Shown: positions 55,737 to 64,000 of the stretch, piece after piece
Position numbering within the stretch: the first letter of the stretch is position 1
How the letters are laid out: each line of letters opens with the position of its first letter
DNA from: Candidatus Acididesulfobacter guangdongensis
GTDB taxonomy: Bacteria > SZUA-79 > Acidulodesulfobacterales > Acidulodesulfobacteraceae
DNA length: 64,000 bases
NCBI GenBank assembly: GCA_004195045.1
Contig: SGBC01000002.1
Location: forward strand, 372,001 to 436,000
Direction: 5' to 3'
Notes under the pieces: generated by a model
The model's input: only the letters and a program-made list of their open reading frames with translations
Database searches by the model: none
What the model was told of the DNA's origin: nothing
Program-made: the position numbers and the translations under genes

Positions 55737-55780
55737 AACAATATATAGAATGATATTCAAACATTCAACAATATATAGTT
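55737..55780 (-). promoter_or_regulatory. Pair of candidate NrdR boxes
   Basis: AACAATATATAGAA (55737-55750) and AACAATATATAGTT (55767-55780) resemble the NrdR consensus ACACWATATMTWGT and are exactly 30 bp apart, close to the three-helical-turn spacing of paired NrdR sites. They sit inside a 19-bp direct repeat (AACATTCAACAATATATAG) just upstream of nrdJ. nrdR itself is not in the window. Confidence 0.6.
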
Positions 55781-55976
55781 ATTATTTTAAATTGTCAATA
55801 TATTTTTTACCTACAATAATTATTGTAAATTCGGTAATAATAATTTATAATTAAATTGTGCGGCTTTAAAAGATAAAGAGGCGGTTTCATTTTCTATATT
55901 TCGTGAAAAAATATAATAATATATAGTATAGGAAAATTAAAATAAAATAATAAAGTTTAAGAGGGGTGATTTAATT

Positions 55977-56105
55977 ATGCATACGTGGAGATGTGTGGTT
56001 TGCGGATATATTTATTATGGCGAAACACCGCCTGACGAATGTCCTGAATGCGGTGTTGACTGTACTCAGTTTGAAATGCTTCCTGACGAAGATGTTCGTG
56101 TTTAA
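55977..56105 (+). CDS. Small rubredoxin-like protein
   Basis: A 42-residue protein with two CxxC knuckles: WRCVVCGYIYYGETPP and DECPECGVDCTQFEMLP, the rubredoxin-type iron site seen at the C-terminus of rubrerythrins. Only the short rubredoxin part is present, without the diiron domain. GAGGGGTG lies 8 nt before the ATG. It may carry electrons to a peroxidase or reductase. It is divergent from nrdJ. Confidence 0.88.
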   Translation: MHTWRCVVCGYIYYGETPPDECPECGVDCTQFEMLPDEDVRV

Positions 56106-56300
56106 TTTATTTATAGTTTTTATTTAATGGCTTAATAATTTATTTAATAACAAGTTTAGTAATTAAATATTTACAGTAATTAAATAAAATAATGAATTTA
56201 ATTAAATGAAATGTTCTGGAACGTTTCTATTCTCAAATAAATAGCGGCAATATTATAAATTCAACGGCAATTCAACAAAATAAAAATTTAATCTACTTTT

Positions 56301-57002
56301 ATGATTCATAGCTTCGGCATTTTAACCCATATTTTAGACGCAAATATAATAGTAAAACTTGTTCTTTTAATTCTTGCTTTTTTCTCTCTGACTTCATGGG
56401 CAATTATTTTTTACAAGCTCCGTTATTTAAATAGAGCTAAAAGAGAGAATAAAGAATTTATAGACATTTTTTGGGAATCTAAAAGATTGGACTATGTTAT
56501 GTCCGCCGCTAAAAATTTGGATTATAGCCCCGTCGCTTCCATGTTTGAATCGGCATATAAAGAATTAGTGAGTCTGAAAAAAATGGCTACGGAAGACAAA
56601 GAAAAATCCCTGAGCGAGTACGATACCAAATTAAACGGTTCGCACTTGGTTGAAAGGGCTTTAAAAAAATCGCAGCTTTCTTCAATATCAAAATTAGAAT
56701 TGACTTTACCTTTTCTTGCTACAACAGGTTCTACTTCGCCGTTTATCGGCTTATTCGGCACTGTCTGGGGTATCATGACATCGTTTGAAAGTATTCAAAA
56801 AGCCGGAACGGCTGGACTTGCTGTAGTAGCTCCGGGAATAGCCGATTCGCTTGTTGCTACGGCGGCGGGTCTTTTTGCCGCTATACCGGCCGTCATAGCC
56901 TATAATTATTATACTAATAAGGTTAGAGTGCTAGTCAACGAGATGGATGATTTTGCGTATGAATTTATGACAATAGTAGAAAAACAAATTTTAAAAGATT
57001 AA
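56301..57002 (+). CDS. tolQ: TolQ/ExbB proton-channel protein
   Basis: Inner-membrane motor protein with three spans in 233 residues. The central LTLPFLATTGSTSPFIGLFGTVWGIMTSFESIQKAGTAGLAVVAPGIADSLVATAAGLFAAIPAVIAYN is diagnostic of TolQ/ExbB/MotA-type channels. Followed at 6 nt by a TolR/ExbD gene. With tolB and cpoB downstream, the Tol assignment is favoured over ExbB. Confidence 0.92.
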   Translation: MIHSFGILTHILDANIIVKLVLLILAFFSLTSWAIIFYKLRYLNRAKRENKEFIDIFWESKRLDYVMSAAKNLDYSPVASMFESAYKELVSLKKMATEDKEKSLSEYDTKLNGSHLVERALKKSQLSSISKLELTLPFLATTGSTSPFIGLFGTVWGIMTSFESIQKAGTAGLAVVAPGIADSLVATAAGLFAAIPAVIAYNYYTNKVRVLVNEMDDFAYEFMTIVEKQILKD

Positions 57003-57008
57003 TTAATC

Positions 57009-57452
57009 GTGTTTGTTCAAAATAACAATAGAGAAGAAAAAAATAATTTGTCTTCAAACTATAAATTTATGGCTGAAATAAACATCACTCCATTTGTTGA
57101 CGTGATGCTTGTGCTGCTGGTAATATTTATGGTGACGGCGCCCATGCTTGAGCACGGCATAAAAGTTCATCTTCCTACCGCATCGGCGCGTGCAATAAAG
57201 TCTCCTGAAAAAACTATAGTAGTGTCTATAAACAGTTCGCGTGAAGTCTATATTAATGCGCTAAAGGTTAGTCTGCCGACATTATCTTCTAAATTGCGGG
57301 CTATTTATAAAAACAGAACCGATAAAGAAATATTTTTAAAAGCCGATTCTTCCATACCTTACGGCGTTGTCATAAGAGTAATGGCTGCCGTAAAAATGGC
57401 AGGTATAAGCAAGATTGGCATGGTAACTAAAAATCCTGTGCTAAAACGTTGA
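57009..57452 (+). CDS. tolR: TolR/ExbD biopolymer transport protein
   Basis: A 147-residue protein with one N-terminal span: AEINITPFVDVMLVLLVIFMVTAPML carries the conserved Asp that shuttles protons. The periplasmic part ends with a DKEIFLKADSSIPYGVVIRVMAAVKMAGISKIGMVT motif. GTG 57009 is the start. It partners TolQ in the envelope-constriction motor. Confidence 0.92.
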   Translation: MFVQNNNREEKNNLSSNYKFMAEINITPFVDVMLVLLVIFMVTAPMLEHGIKVHLPTASARAIKSPEKTIVVSINSSREVYINALKVSLPTLSSKLRAIYKNRTDKEIFLKADSSIPYGVVIRVMAAVKMAGISKIGMVTKNPVLKR

Positions 57453-57543
57453 AAAAATACGTTAAAATATTAAAATAAATGTCAAATTTTTTTTACAGTT
57501 TTAATAATACGGTTATTGGTAATTATTATTATAGCAATGTATA

Positions 57544-58383
57544 ATGCATAATGAAGATAAAGCTAAAGGAATAGGAAAATATTATATTGTATCATTCCTG
57601 TTTCATGTACTCCTAATAGGATTGCTGATTTTTATTTCAATAAAATTTAAATCTAAGATTCAATCGTTGGGCTCAAAAGTTGTTGTAAGCGTTGTAAGTG
57701 CTGTTCCTGGACCGTTAGCTTCCACAAGAGCTTTAACTCATTCTATAAAGAAAAATACCGTACGCGCAGTTAAAAAGCCTGCAGTCATTCATAATAGGCA
57801 GCATAAGGCTATAACAGAGAAAAAAATTGTATCTGTTCCTGTAATCAGTAAAGCAGTTATACCTGTTGCTAAATCAAAATCGTCAATGATTTACCCGAAG
57901 AAAGTTGTGCGCCGGCATATAAAACCGCAGCCGTATAAAATTGTTCCTCATAAACCGGTTTATACACCGCCGCAGCAGGTATCATCCAGCGTATATTCGC
58001 ATTTAAACACAACCATAAAATTAAACAGCGCTTACAGCAAACTGCAAAGTTCTATGATAGCAGGCAATGTTCATAGATTCGGCAGCTATATAAGCAAGAT
58101 AACAAGCATAATTATTTCAAATTTTAATATTAATTTATCCAAGTATCTGCATTTTAAATCTATAATTGCTTTTAAAATAACTAAAGGCGGTCTGGTTTAT
58201 GATGTAAGATTAATAAAGTCATCGGGAAGCGGTTTTTTTGACGCTCAGTCCATAGCAGCCGTAAAATCATCTGCCCCTCTGCCGCCTCCGCCGCACGGTT
58301 TTATGTCTTACATGAACTCTGAAAATGAAAACAACGGTGTTTTAGCTATTTTTTATCCAAAAGAAATATTAAAGGGTGAATAG
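57544..58383 (+). CDS. TolA/TonB-like energy transducer
   Basis: A 279-residue protein with an N-terminal membrane anchor (about residues 15-36), a Lys/Pro/Val-rich spacer and a C-terminal globular domain: FKITKGGLVYDVRLIKSSGSGFFDAQSIAAV, the TonB/TolA C-terminal fold. Position between tolR and tolB indicates the TolA role, spanning the periplasm. It is shorter than E. coli TolA. Confidence 0.8.
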   Translation: MHNEDKAKGIGKYYIVSFLFHVLLIGLLIFISIKFKSKIQSLGSKVVVSVVSAVPGPLASTRALTHSIKKNTVRAVKKPAVIHNRQHKAITEKKIVSVPVISKAVIPVAKSKSSMIYPKKVVRRHIKPQPYKIVPHKPVYTPPQQVSSSVYSHLNTTIKLNSAYSKLQSSMIAGNVHRFGSYISKITSIIISNFNINLSKYLHFKSIIAFKITKGGLVYDVRLIKSSGSGFFDAQSIAAVKSSAPLPPPPHGFMSYMNSENENNGVLAIFYPKEILKGE

Positions 58384-58560
58384 TTTACTTAAACTAAATA
58401 ATATAAACAGCTTGTACAGCATAGCGTAACATAGTATAACTTACTGATGTAAATATAAATTAAGTATCAGCAAATATTATATAAATATAACATTGCGTAA
58501 TATTACATAACATTATATAAAATTAAATAAATTAATAAAAAATGAGAGGATATACAAAAG

Positions 58561-59991
58561 ATGTTTCAGTCGACAAAAATAAATAATGGCTTAGATGCAG
58601 CAAAGATAAAATGTACAATCGGTTTTAATTATCCTAAATTTAAATCCTCTAATCTATTATTTTTTTATCTATTTATTTTTTTAATTGCGATGTTCTGCGG
58701 CGTTTTATTTAAACCGTACAATGCCAGTGCAAAGGTTTATATTAACATATATCAGGCAAGTATAAAAAAAATTAGAATTGCGGTGCCTGATTTCAAGAAT
58801 TTAACAAAATACAAACAGCATTCTTCCTTAGCATCCAAATTAGCTCACGTAGTACGCCACGACCTTTCCGTTATCGGTTATTTTCATATAGTAAATCCGC
58901 TGTCTTATCTTGAAAATCCGCAAGATGCCCATCTCAACGCCTCTAAAATAAAATATTCCGACTGGACGGTATTAAATACTGAATATTTAATCAACGGTTC
59001 CTATAAAGTTAAGGGCGGCAATATTACTCTTAAAGCTAACCTTATAAGCATATATTCGCAAAAACTTTTGTTTAGCGAGGTTCTAGAAGGCGGTCTTAGC
59101 AAAGACAGGTATCTTGCCAATAAATTTGCCGATGCTGTTTTAAAATTTTTAACGGGCAAAAAAGGACCGTTTACTACAAAAGTTTTTTTTGTGGGTGAAA
59201 AAAACAACGTGAAGAATATATTTGAGATGGATTTTGGAGGACACAGAGTTAAAAGGATAACAGATAATAACTCTATCAATATATTTCCGTATCCTTCTCC
59301 AGACGGAAAAAAAGTAGCCTACATTTCGTTTAAAGACGGAGATCCCGCCGTATTTATAAAAAATTTGATTACAGATAGGGCAATAAAATTAGATTTGCCT
59401 GGACCGGCTGATTTTGTAAGCTGGTCGCCTAACGGACAAAAGCTGGCTTTAGCGTTGACCCCAGGTCACTACAATACCCAGATATACACGATTAATGCTG
59501 ACGGTACCGATTTGAAAAGACTTACAAATACATTTGGAATAAACACGTCGCCGTCATTTTCTCCAAACGGCAACAGAATTGTTTTTGTTTCAAACCGCGG
59601 CGGCGGACCTCAGATATATGTAATGAATTCAAACGGTTCCGATGTTCACATGATTTCTTTCAATGGCAGCTATTATAATACCAGCCCTGCATGGTCGCCA
59701 AACGGAAAAAAAATAGTTTTTACATCGTTTATCAACGGAGCTCTTCAGGTATGTATTATTGATCCTGACGGGAGTAATGAAAGGCAATTGACGGATACCC
59801 CTTACGGATGTCATCATCCTTCGTGGACAAGGGATTCGAGGATTATATCTTTCGATACCGAATTTGGAGGCAGAGAAGAAATATATTTAATGGACACCAC
59901 GGCAAGCGGAATTATGCTTCTGATGCCGCATATTTTTCCGGAGATGCAAAATTATTATAATCCGGCTTGGACGCTTAAATCAACTTATTAA
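58561..59991 (+). CDS. tolB: Tol-system beta-propeller TolB
   Basis: A 476-residue periplasmic protein with an internal hydrophobic signal segment (about residues 30-58, after a longer than usual N-tail), a TolB N-domain (RIAVPDFKNL), and a six-bladed propeller with repeats such as FPYPSPDGKKVAYISF, FVSWSPNGQKLALAL, TSPSFSPNGNRIVFVSNRGGG and TSPAWSPNGKKIVFTS. It interacts with Pal and TolA in E. coli; no pal gene is seen nearby. Confidence 0.93.
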   Translation: MFQSTKINNGLDAAKIKCTIGFNYPKFKSSNLLFFYLFIFLIAMFCGVLFKPYNASAKVYINIYQASIKKIRIAVPDFKNLTKYKQHSSLASKLAHVVRHDLSVIGYFHIVNPLSYLENPQDAHLNASKIKYSDWTVLNTEYLINGSYKVKGGNITLKANLISIYSQKLLFSEVLEGGLSKDRYLANKFADAVLKFLTGKKGPFTTKVFFVGEKNNVKNIFEMDFGGHRVKRITDNNSINIFPYPSPDGKKVAYISFKDGDPAVFIKNLITDRAIKLDLPGPADFVSWSPNGQKLALALTPGHYNTQIYTINADGTDLKRLTNTFGINTSPSFSPNGNRIVFVSNRGGGPQIYVMNSNGSDVHMISFNGSYYNTSPAWSPNGKKIVFTSFINGALQVCIIDPDGSNERQLTDTPYGCHHPSWTRDSRIISFDTEFGGREEIYLMDTTASGIMLLMPHIFPEMQNYYNPAWTLKSTY

Positions 59992-60252
59992 AATTTTAAA
60001 GTTTAGAGCTATTAATAAATTAAAATATATTTGCAGTAAAAACATACATACAGAGAGATTAGCAAAAAGATTATTAGAGAGATTAACTGGAGGGATTTTA
60101 TAGATAAAAGTAGATATGTGAAGTATATGCCAAATTTTTCTCATTTATAGTTGATAAATTTTCATAATACATATAAAATAAAGATAAAAATTTTATTTCT
60201 ATAAAATTTATTTACAAAGACAAATTAAAAATAAAATCAGAGGATTGATATT

Positions 60253-61161
60253 ATGCCGATAATAATAAAAGAAAAAGATGCCGTTAATAAAAAACATATT
60301 CTTCATTATTTTAAAATTGCTTCTTTATTATCTTTATGTATTTTTACGTTTTCTTTTTTATTATCGGGATGCGCTCAAATGGAGCCGGATACGATACATC
60401 ATCTTAAAATTCAAGTGCGTAATTTAAACAGAAAGGTTGCCAATTTATCGCAAAATTCAACAGATTCAGAGCAGGCTCTTCATCAAACCCAGGTAAATGT
60501 CGCTAATCAGGGCGCAAAAATTGCAAGTGTAAAATCTAATCTCAGTTCATTATACGGGAAATATGAAATTATTTCGCATGATATGAAATTGCTTCAAACG
60601 GAATTTAGAAATTATAGAATATTGGTAAATAAAGAATTAATAAAGTTGCTAAAGAAAGAAAAGTTTAAATCTTCCGCTATATCAAAACAAAAAATAACAT
60701 CTAAAGTTACCCCTAAAATTGTAATTAGTAAAGTCAAACCGGTGATAGTACCCAAAATTTCTATAAAACAGCTTGCGCTCAGAAAAGAACTGAAAGAATA
60801 CGGTAGGGCTAAATCGTATTATAATAAAGGTTTGTATAAAAAGGCATTAGTTTTATTTAAAAAATATCTTAATAAATATCCTCAATCTCCAAAGGCGGGC
60901 GATGCAAATTATTACAAATCCGTTTCTAATTTTAAATTAAAAAATTATCCGGTTTCTATTCTTGAATTTCACAAATTTACAAGACTTTATCCAAAAAACA
61001 AACATGTAGCTATGGCAATATATCTGCAGGGAGTAGGCTTTTCCAAATTATCCGATCCTTCAGATGCCATTATTTTGTTCAAGCAGGTTATAGCCGATTA
61101 CAGTTCCAGCAAGGCGGCAGCGTTAGCTAAATCGGCGTTAGAAAAATTAGCGAAACAATGA
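60253..61161 (+). CDS. cpoB: CpoB/YbgF-like lipoprotein with TPR repeats
   Basis: A 302-residue lipoprotein. A signal segment ends in the lipobox LLSGC (Cys40). A coiled coil (VRNLNRKVANLSQ...) follows, then three TPR-type units from about residue 175: AKSYYNKGLYKKALVLFKKYLNKYP, ANYYKSVSNFKLKNYPVSILEFHKFTRLYP and AIYLQGVGFSKLSDPSDAIILFKQVI. It belongs to the tol cluster, coordinating outer-membrane constriction with peptidoglycan synthesis. Pal, usually between tolB and cpoB, is missing. Confidence 0.85.
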   Translation: MPIIIKEKDAVNKKHILHYFKIASLLSLCIFTFSFLLSGCAQMEPDTIHHLKIQVRNLNRKVANLSQNSTDSEQALHQTQVNVANQGAKIASVKSNLSSLYGKYEIISHDMKLLQTEFRNYRILVNKELIKLLKKEKFKSSAISKQKITSKVTPKIVISKVKPVIVPKISIKQLALRKELKEYGRAKSYYNKGLYKKALVLFKKYLNKYPQSPKAGDANYYKSVSNFKLKNYPVSILEFHKFTRLYPKNKHVAMAIYLQGVGFSKLSDPSDAIILFKQVIADYSSSKAAALAKSALEKLAKQ

Positions 61162-61290
61162 TATTGAAGCTCTGGCTGCCGTGCCGTACCGTAAGGTTTC
61201 TTAGTTAAAATAATATAAAATATATAAAATAATATAAAATAATTACAGTACGGATATAAACTTATACGTACAGGTAGAAAAAAGAAAATA

Positions 61291-62340
61291 ATGCCGCAAC
61301 ATGAACATATGAATAGTCAACCTATTTTTAATCTTGCTATAGAATCAAGCTGCGATGATTTTTCTTGTTCAATTCTTAAAAAAGATAATTTAAAAATCAG
61401 CATAATTTCAAATGTGGTGTATTCTCAAGATTTCATACACGGAATTTACGGGGGAGTAGTTCCGGAATTAGCCTCCAGAAATCATATAAAAAGTGCTATT
61501 CCGGCTGTCAATGCTGCATTGTTGAAAGCAGATATGAAATTAAAAGATATAAATATGCTATCTGTTACTTCAGGTCCGGGTCTTGCCGGTTCTTTGCTTG
61601 TCGGTATTATGACAGCCAAAACATTAAGCTATGCGCTTAAAGTTCCCATAACCGCTGTAAATCATATTGAGGGTCATATTTTCAGCCCTTTTTTACAAAG
61701 GGAAGAATTTTTTCCTTTTATCGCTCTTGTTATATCAGGAGGACATTCGCATATTTATATCGTGAAATCTCACGAAGATATAAAATTAGTCGGTAAAACG
61801 AGAGATGACGCATGCGGAGAAGCATTTGACAAAATATCCAATTTTTTAAATTACGGATACCCCGGCGGTAAAATTATTGACACATTAGCTGAAAAAGGAA
61901 GTATTGATGCTTTTAATTTTTCTATGCCCATGGAACATTCCGGCAGTTTTGATTTAAGTTTTAGCGGATTAAAAACACAGGTGATATCAGAAATCAATAA
62001 ATTGGGCGGACCAAAGCAATTGCAGGAAGTGACGGTTTTTAATATCTTTGCATGCCTCAGGGAGACTATAGCAAAAATTTTATATAAAAAGGTTTTGGCA
62101 GTGTGCGATTATACAGGAATAAAAGATGTTTCTATTTCCGGCGGCGTATCGGCAAATTCCAGAATAAGAAGTATCTTTCTTGAAAGTTCTAAATTAAACG
62201 CTTTCTTCCCGGAGCCTGCATACAGTACGGATAACGCTGCTATGATAGGATATATGGGGTTTTTTAAAAAAAATATTGACCCAAGCAGGAATAAAAAAAT
62301 ATTTTATAGTTTAAACGCGGAACCTGCATGGGAATTATAG
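61291..62340 (+). CDS. tsaD: tRNA t6A synthesis protein TsaD
   Basis: Transfers threonylcarbamoyl to A37 of ANN-decoding tRNAs. The 349-residue protein has AIESSCDDFSCSILK, HGIYGGVVPELASRNH, VTSGPGLAGSLLVG, the metal-binding VNHIEGHIFSPF (HxxxH), LVISGGHSHIY, CGEAFDKISNFL and SISGGVSANSRIR. All essential motifs are present. ATG 61291 gives an extra MPQHEHMNSQP tail; ATG 61309 is a possible start. Confidence 0.95.
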   Translation: MPQHEHMNSQPIFNLAIESSCDDFSCSILKKDNLKISIISNVVYSQDFIHGIYGGVVPELASRNHIKSAIPAVNAALLKADMKLKDINMLSVTSGPGLAGSLLVGIMTAKTLSYALKVPITAVNHIEGHIFSPFLQREEFFPFIALVISGGHSHIYIVKSHEDIKLVGKTRDDACGEAFDKISNFLNYGYPGGKIIDTLAEKGSIDAFNFSMPMEHSGSFDLSFSGLKTQVISEINKLGGPKQLQEVTVFNIFACLRETIAKILYKKVLAVCDYTGIKDVSISGGVSANSRIRSIFLESSKLNAFFPEPAYSTDNAAMIGYMGFFKKNIDPSRNKKIFYSLNAEPAWEL

Positions 62341-62481
62341 AAATTTTATTGCTTAATCTGCATTATATATTTTAATATGCTGGCATGTCAGTATGTTAGT
62401 ATATCGGTTTCTATTTTATAACAATATTTACTAATTGTAAGTTAATATTTGTCTTTCTATATATTATAATCTATACATAAT

Positions 62482-63375
62482 ATGCCTATCAAAACTAAAG
62501 TAAAATTTGGTCAAAATTTTTTGATAAATAAAGCAATTGCTGAAAAGATAGTAGAGTCCTGCAATTTTACGGAAGACGACAATGTTGTTGAGATAGGACC
62601 GGGAGAAGGCGTTTTAACCGATTTGATAGTAGACAAAGTTAAAACCTTGACTATTATTGAAATAGACCCTTTTTACCTGTCTTATGTCGAGGGAAAACTA
62701 TATTCGAATAACCAAAATTCTAATAGACAAACCGAGGATAAACAAAAAAACAAATGCGATTTAAAATTTTTTAATATAGATGCATTAAAATTTGATTTTA
62801 TTGAATATTCTAAAAGTATAAATTCAAAATTAAGGTTAATTTCAAATCTTCCTTATGAAATATCAAGCCCTATAATGGAAAAATTTAACAAAGAAAAAGA
62901 TGCTTTCAAAGATTTTACATTAATGTTTCAAAAAGAATTTGCAGGAAGACTTCTTGCTAAAAACGATGAATCAGCCAGAAGCGCTTTTAGCGTAATAGTG
63001 GAAGCAAATTTTGAAACTGAATTATTATTTGATGTTTTTAAAGAAAATTTCCGTCCAATGCCAAAAATTGATTCATCCGTGATGAAAATGACTCCGCTTG
63101 ATTTAAATAAATTTGAAGATTTAAAATATTCGGAAGATATAAAATGGGCTGCGTCTTCCCCATATTTCAGCTATTTAGTCCATCAGCTTTTTAAATTAAG
63201 AAGAAAAAAATTGAGAAATTCAATATATGCTTCTTTTCAGGGCATACCGCCGGATGTGAAGGCAAAAATGTATGAAGATTCAAATATAGACTTAGATAAA
63301 AGACCGCAATCGTTAACGTTGGAAGAATTTATTAAAATAGCTATAAAATACAGAGACTACCTCGGATTGGAATAA
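62482..63375 (+). CDS. rsmA: 16S rRNA dimethyladenosine transferase RsmA
   Basis: Dimethylates A1518 and A1519 of 16S rRNA (E. coli numbering). The 297-residue protein starts KTKVKFGQNFLINKAIAEKIVE and has SAM motif VVEIGPGEGVLTDLI, IIEIDP, and catalytic NLPYEISSPIMEKF. The C-terminal domain has RPMPKIDSSVM. A short glutamine/asparagine-rich insert occurs near residue 75-90. It lies 141 bp after tsaD on the same strand. Confidence 0.94.
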   Translation: MPIKTKVKFGQNFLINKAIAEKIVESCNFTEDDNVVEIGPGEGVLTDLIVDKVKTLTIIEIDPFYLSYVEGKLYSNNQNSNRQTEDKQKNKCDLKFFNIDALKFDFIEYSKSINSKLRLISNLPYEISSPIMEKFNKEKDAFKDFTLMFQKEFAGRLLAKNDESARSAFSVIVEANFETELLFDVFKENFRPMPKIDSSVMKMTPLDLNKFEDLKYSEDIKWAASSPYFSYLVHQLFKLRRKKLRNSIYASFQGIPPDVKAKMYEDSNIDLDKRPQSLTLEEFIKIAIKYRDYLGLE

Positions 63376-63576
63376 TATACGGTACATAATATACTTACCG
63401 AATGCATATTTTTCATAATAATTTCCGATAACGCTGCTGTAATAATTTACATACAGAAAAGCAGCGGCTGTATTGTTCATACTAATTTTGGACAAAGAGG
63501 AGTTGATATGATAATATTATTATATTAACACAATGATATGTAACTAAGATAAATATAGTTATGAACATGGGTGTAA

Positions 63577-63630
63577 CCTTAATTCTGCAATAGAAAATAT
63601 TTATGTATTTCTTTGCTCTGCTAAGTAAAA
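63577..63630 (+). repeat. Half copy of the REP-like element
   Basis: CCTTAATTCTGCAATAGAAA followed by ATATTTATGTATTTCTTTGCTC matches the left half of the element at 18133-18260 with one change. No right arm follows; the amidohydrolase gene starts 8 bp later. Confidence 0.75.
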
Positions 63631-63637
63631 CCGGTGA

Positions 63638-64000
63638 ATGATGACAAAAATAAATTCAAAATTTATTTTAATTAATTCTGAAACGTTGCCGTTGTTTAAA
63701 AATGCAGAACTGTTTATAGACGAAAGTACCGGAAAAATTAACTCGGTGCAGGAATCGCCATACAGGGAAAAAAATGCGGTTAATTTTGAAAAAGATAAAA
63801 ATTATTCGACGCTGATTATTCCCGGATTATTAAACGCCCACATTCATACGGAACTTACTATGGAAGCGGACGGCAGCACTCCGCATATATTTTCGGAATG
63901 GGTTATTTCGCTGATTAAAATGCGTATGAATCTTTCGGCCCAAGAAACGGCAGCCATACGCAAAAGAGCGTATGAAATTTCGATAAAGTCAGGGATAACT
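63638..64000 (+). CDS. Amidohydrolase, partial (possible aminofutalosine-deaminase-like)
   Basis: The first 121 residues of a metal-dependent hydrolase, cut by the window end. The segment LIIPGLLNAHIHTELTMEAD has the HxH zinc pair (HIH) of the amidohydrolase superfamily, and the following IFSEWVISLIKMR fits the SsnA/chlorohydrolase/aminofutalosine-deaminase subgroup. Substrate cannot be fixed from this part. No strong ribosome site is seen; ATG 63641 is an alternative. Confidence 0.75.
   Translation, partial: MMTKINSKFILINSETLPLFKNAELFIDESTGKINSVQESPYREKNAVNFEKDKNYSTLIIPGLLNAHIHTELTMEADGSTPHIFSEWVISLIKMRMNLSAQETAAIRKRAYEISIKSGIT

Noticed and set aside
55914-55930. Third NrdR-like box (AATATATAGTAT) before the rubredoxin-like gene
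   Set aside because: Weak palindrome and no partner box at proper spacing in very A/T-rich DNA.

Overview
The window looks like chromosome from an AT-rich (about 30% GC by eye) Gram-negative bacterium. Evidence for a diderm: TolC and porin-type outer-membrane proteins, a Tol/TonB cluster, a lipoprotein and SPOR and RNase G genes. Class II (B12) ribonucleotide reductase, a short Cys-rich protein before a SPOR gene, DUF2249/hemerythrin/DUF59 genes and TreT-type trehalose synthesis point to an anaerobic or microaerophilic deltaproteobacterium-like lineage. Uncultured AT-rich sulfur or acid-drainage groups would fit, but no marker here fixes the taxon.

Layout. 0-8 kb: thiC overlapping an ftsB-like gene, RNase G between two inverted copies of a 162-bp MITE-like element, a Cys-rich protein + SPOR + Uma2 cluster, tonB, purC. 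8-18 kb: peroxiredoxin, two sugar-nucleotide genes (ugd, manC), an unknown membrane protein, and a tolC-emrA-emrB-type efflux operon. 18-23.5 kb: a large LOV-GGDEF-GAF-EAL protein and an ArsB-type arsenite pump. 23.5-34 kb: the potassium region, with a candidate c-di-AMP (ydaO/yuaA-type) riboswitch, an intrinsic terminator, kdpF, a second micro-membrane protein, then kdpA-kdpC-kdpB in a non-standard order, a small membrane protein, a porin, a truncated PII gene, and a short KdpD lacking its histidine-kinase half. 34-36 kb: a type II restriction-modification pair abutting kdpD. 36-44 kb: RecD2-like helicase, pyruvate kinase, tRNA-Ser(GCU), TreT and DUF5752. 44-51 kb: a DUF59 / heme-copper-like membrane protein / DUF2249 / hemerythrin / H-protein-like cluster with two CRP/FNR-type palindromes, then a thioredoxin-like protein overlapping a heme-sensor GGDEF-EAL protein. 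51-56 kb: an unknown secreted protein, a structured intergenic region, nrdJ with a pair of NrdR-like boxes, a small rubredoxin-like protein. 56-64 kb: tolQ-tolR-tolA-like-tolB-cpoB, tsaD, rsmA, and the start of an amidohydrolase.

The most interesting unit is the potassium region. RNA and protein features both suggest c-di-AMP control: a riboswitch-like leader ends in a strong terminator ahead of kdpF, and the USP domain of the short KdpD keeps the spacing of the c-di-AMP motif described for Staphylococcus aureus KdpD. No kdpE is seen. Dispersed non-coding repeats (three families) account for much of the larger intergenic spaces. Functions are assigned from motifs recognised by eye; no database search was run.
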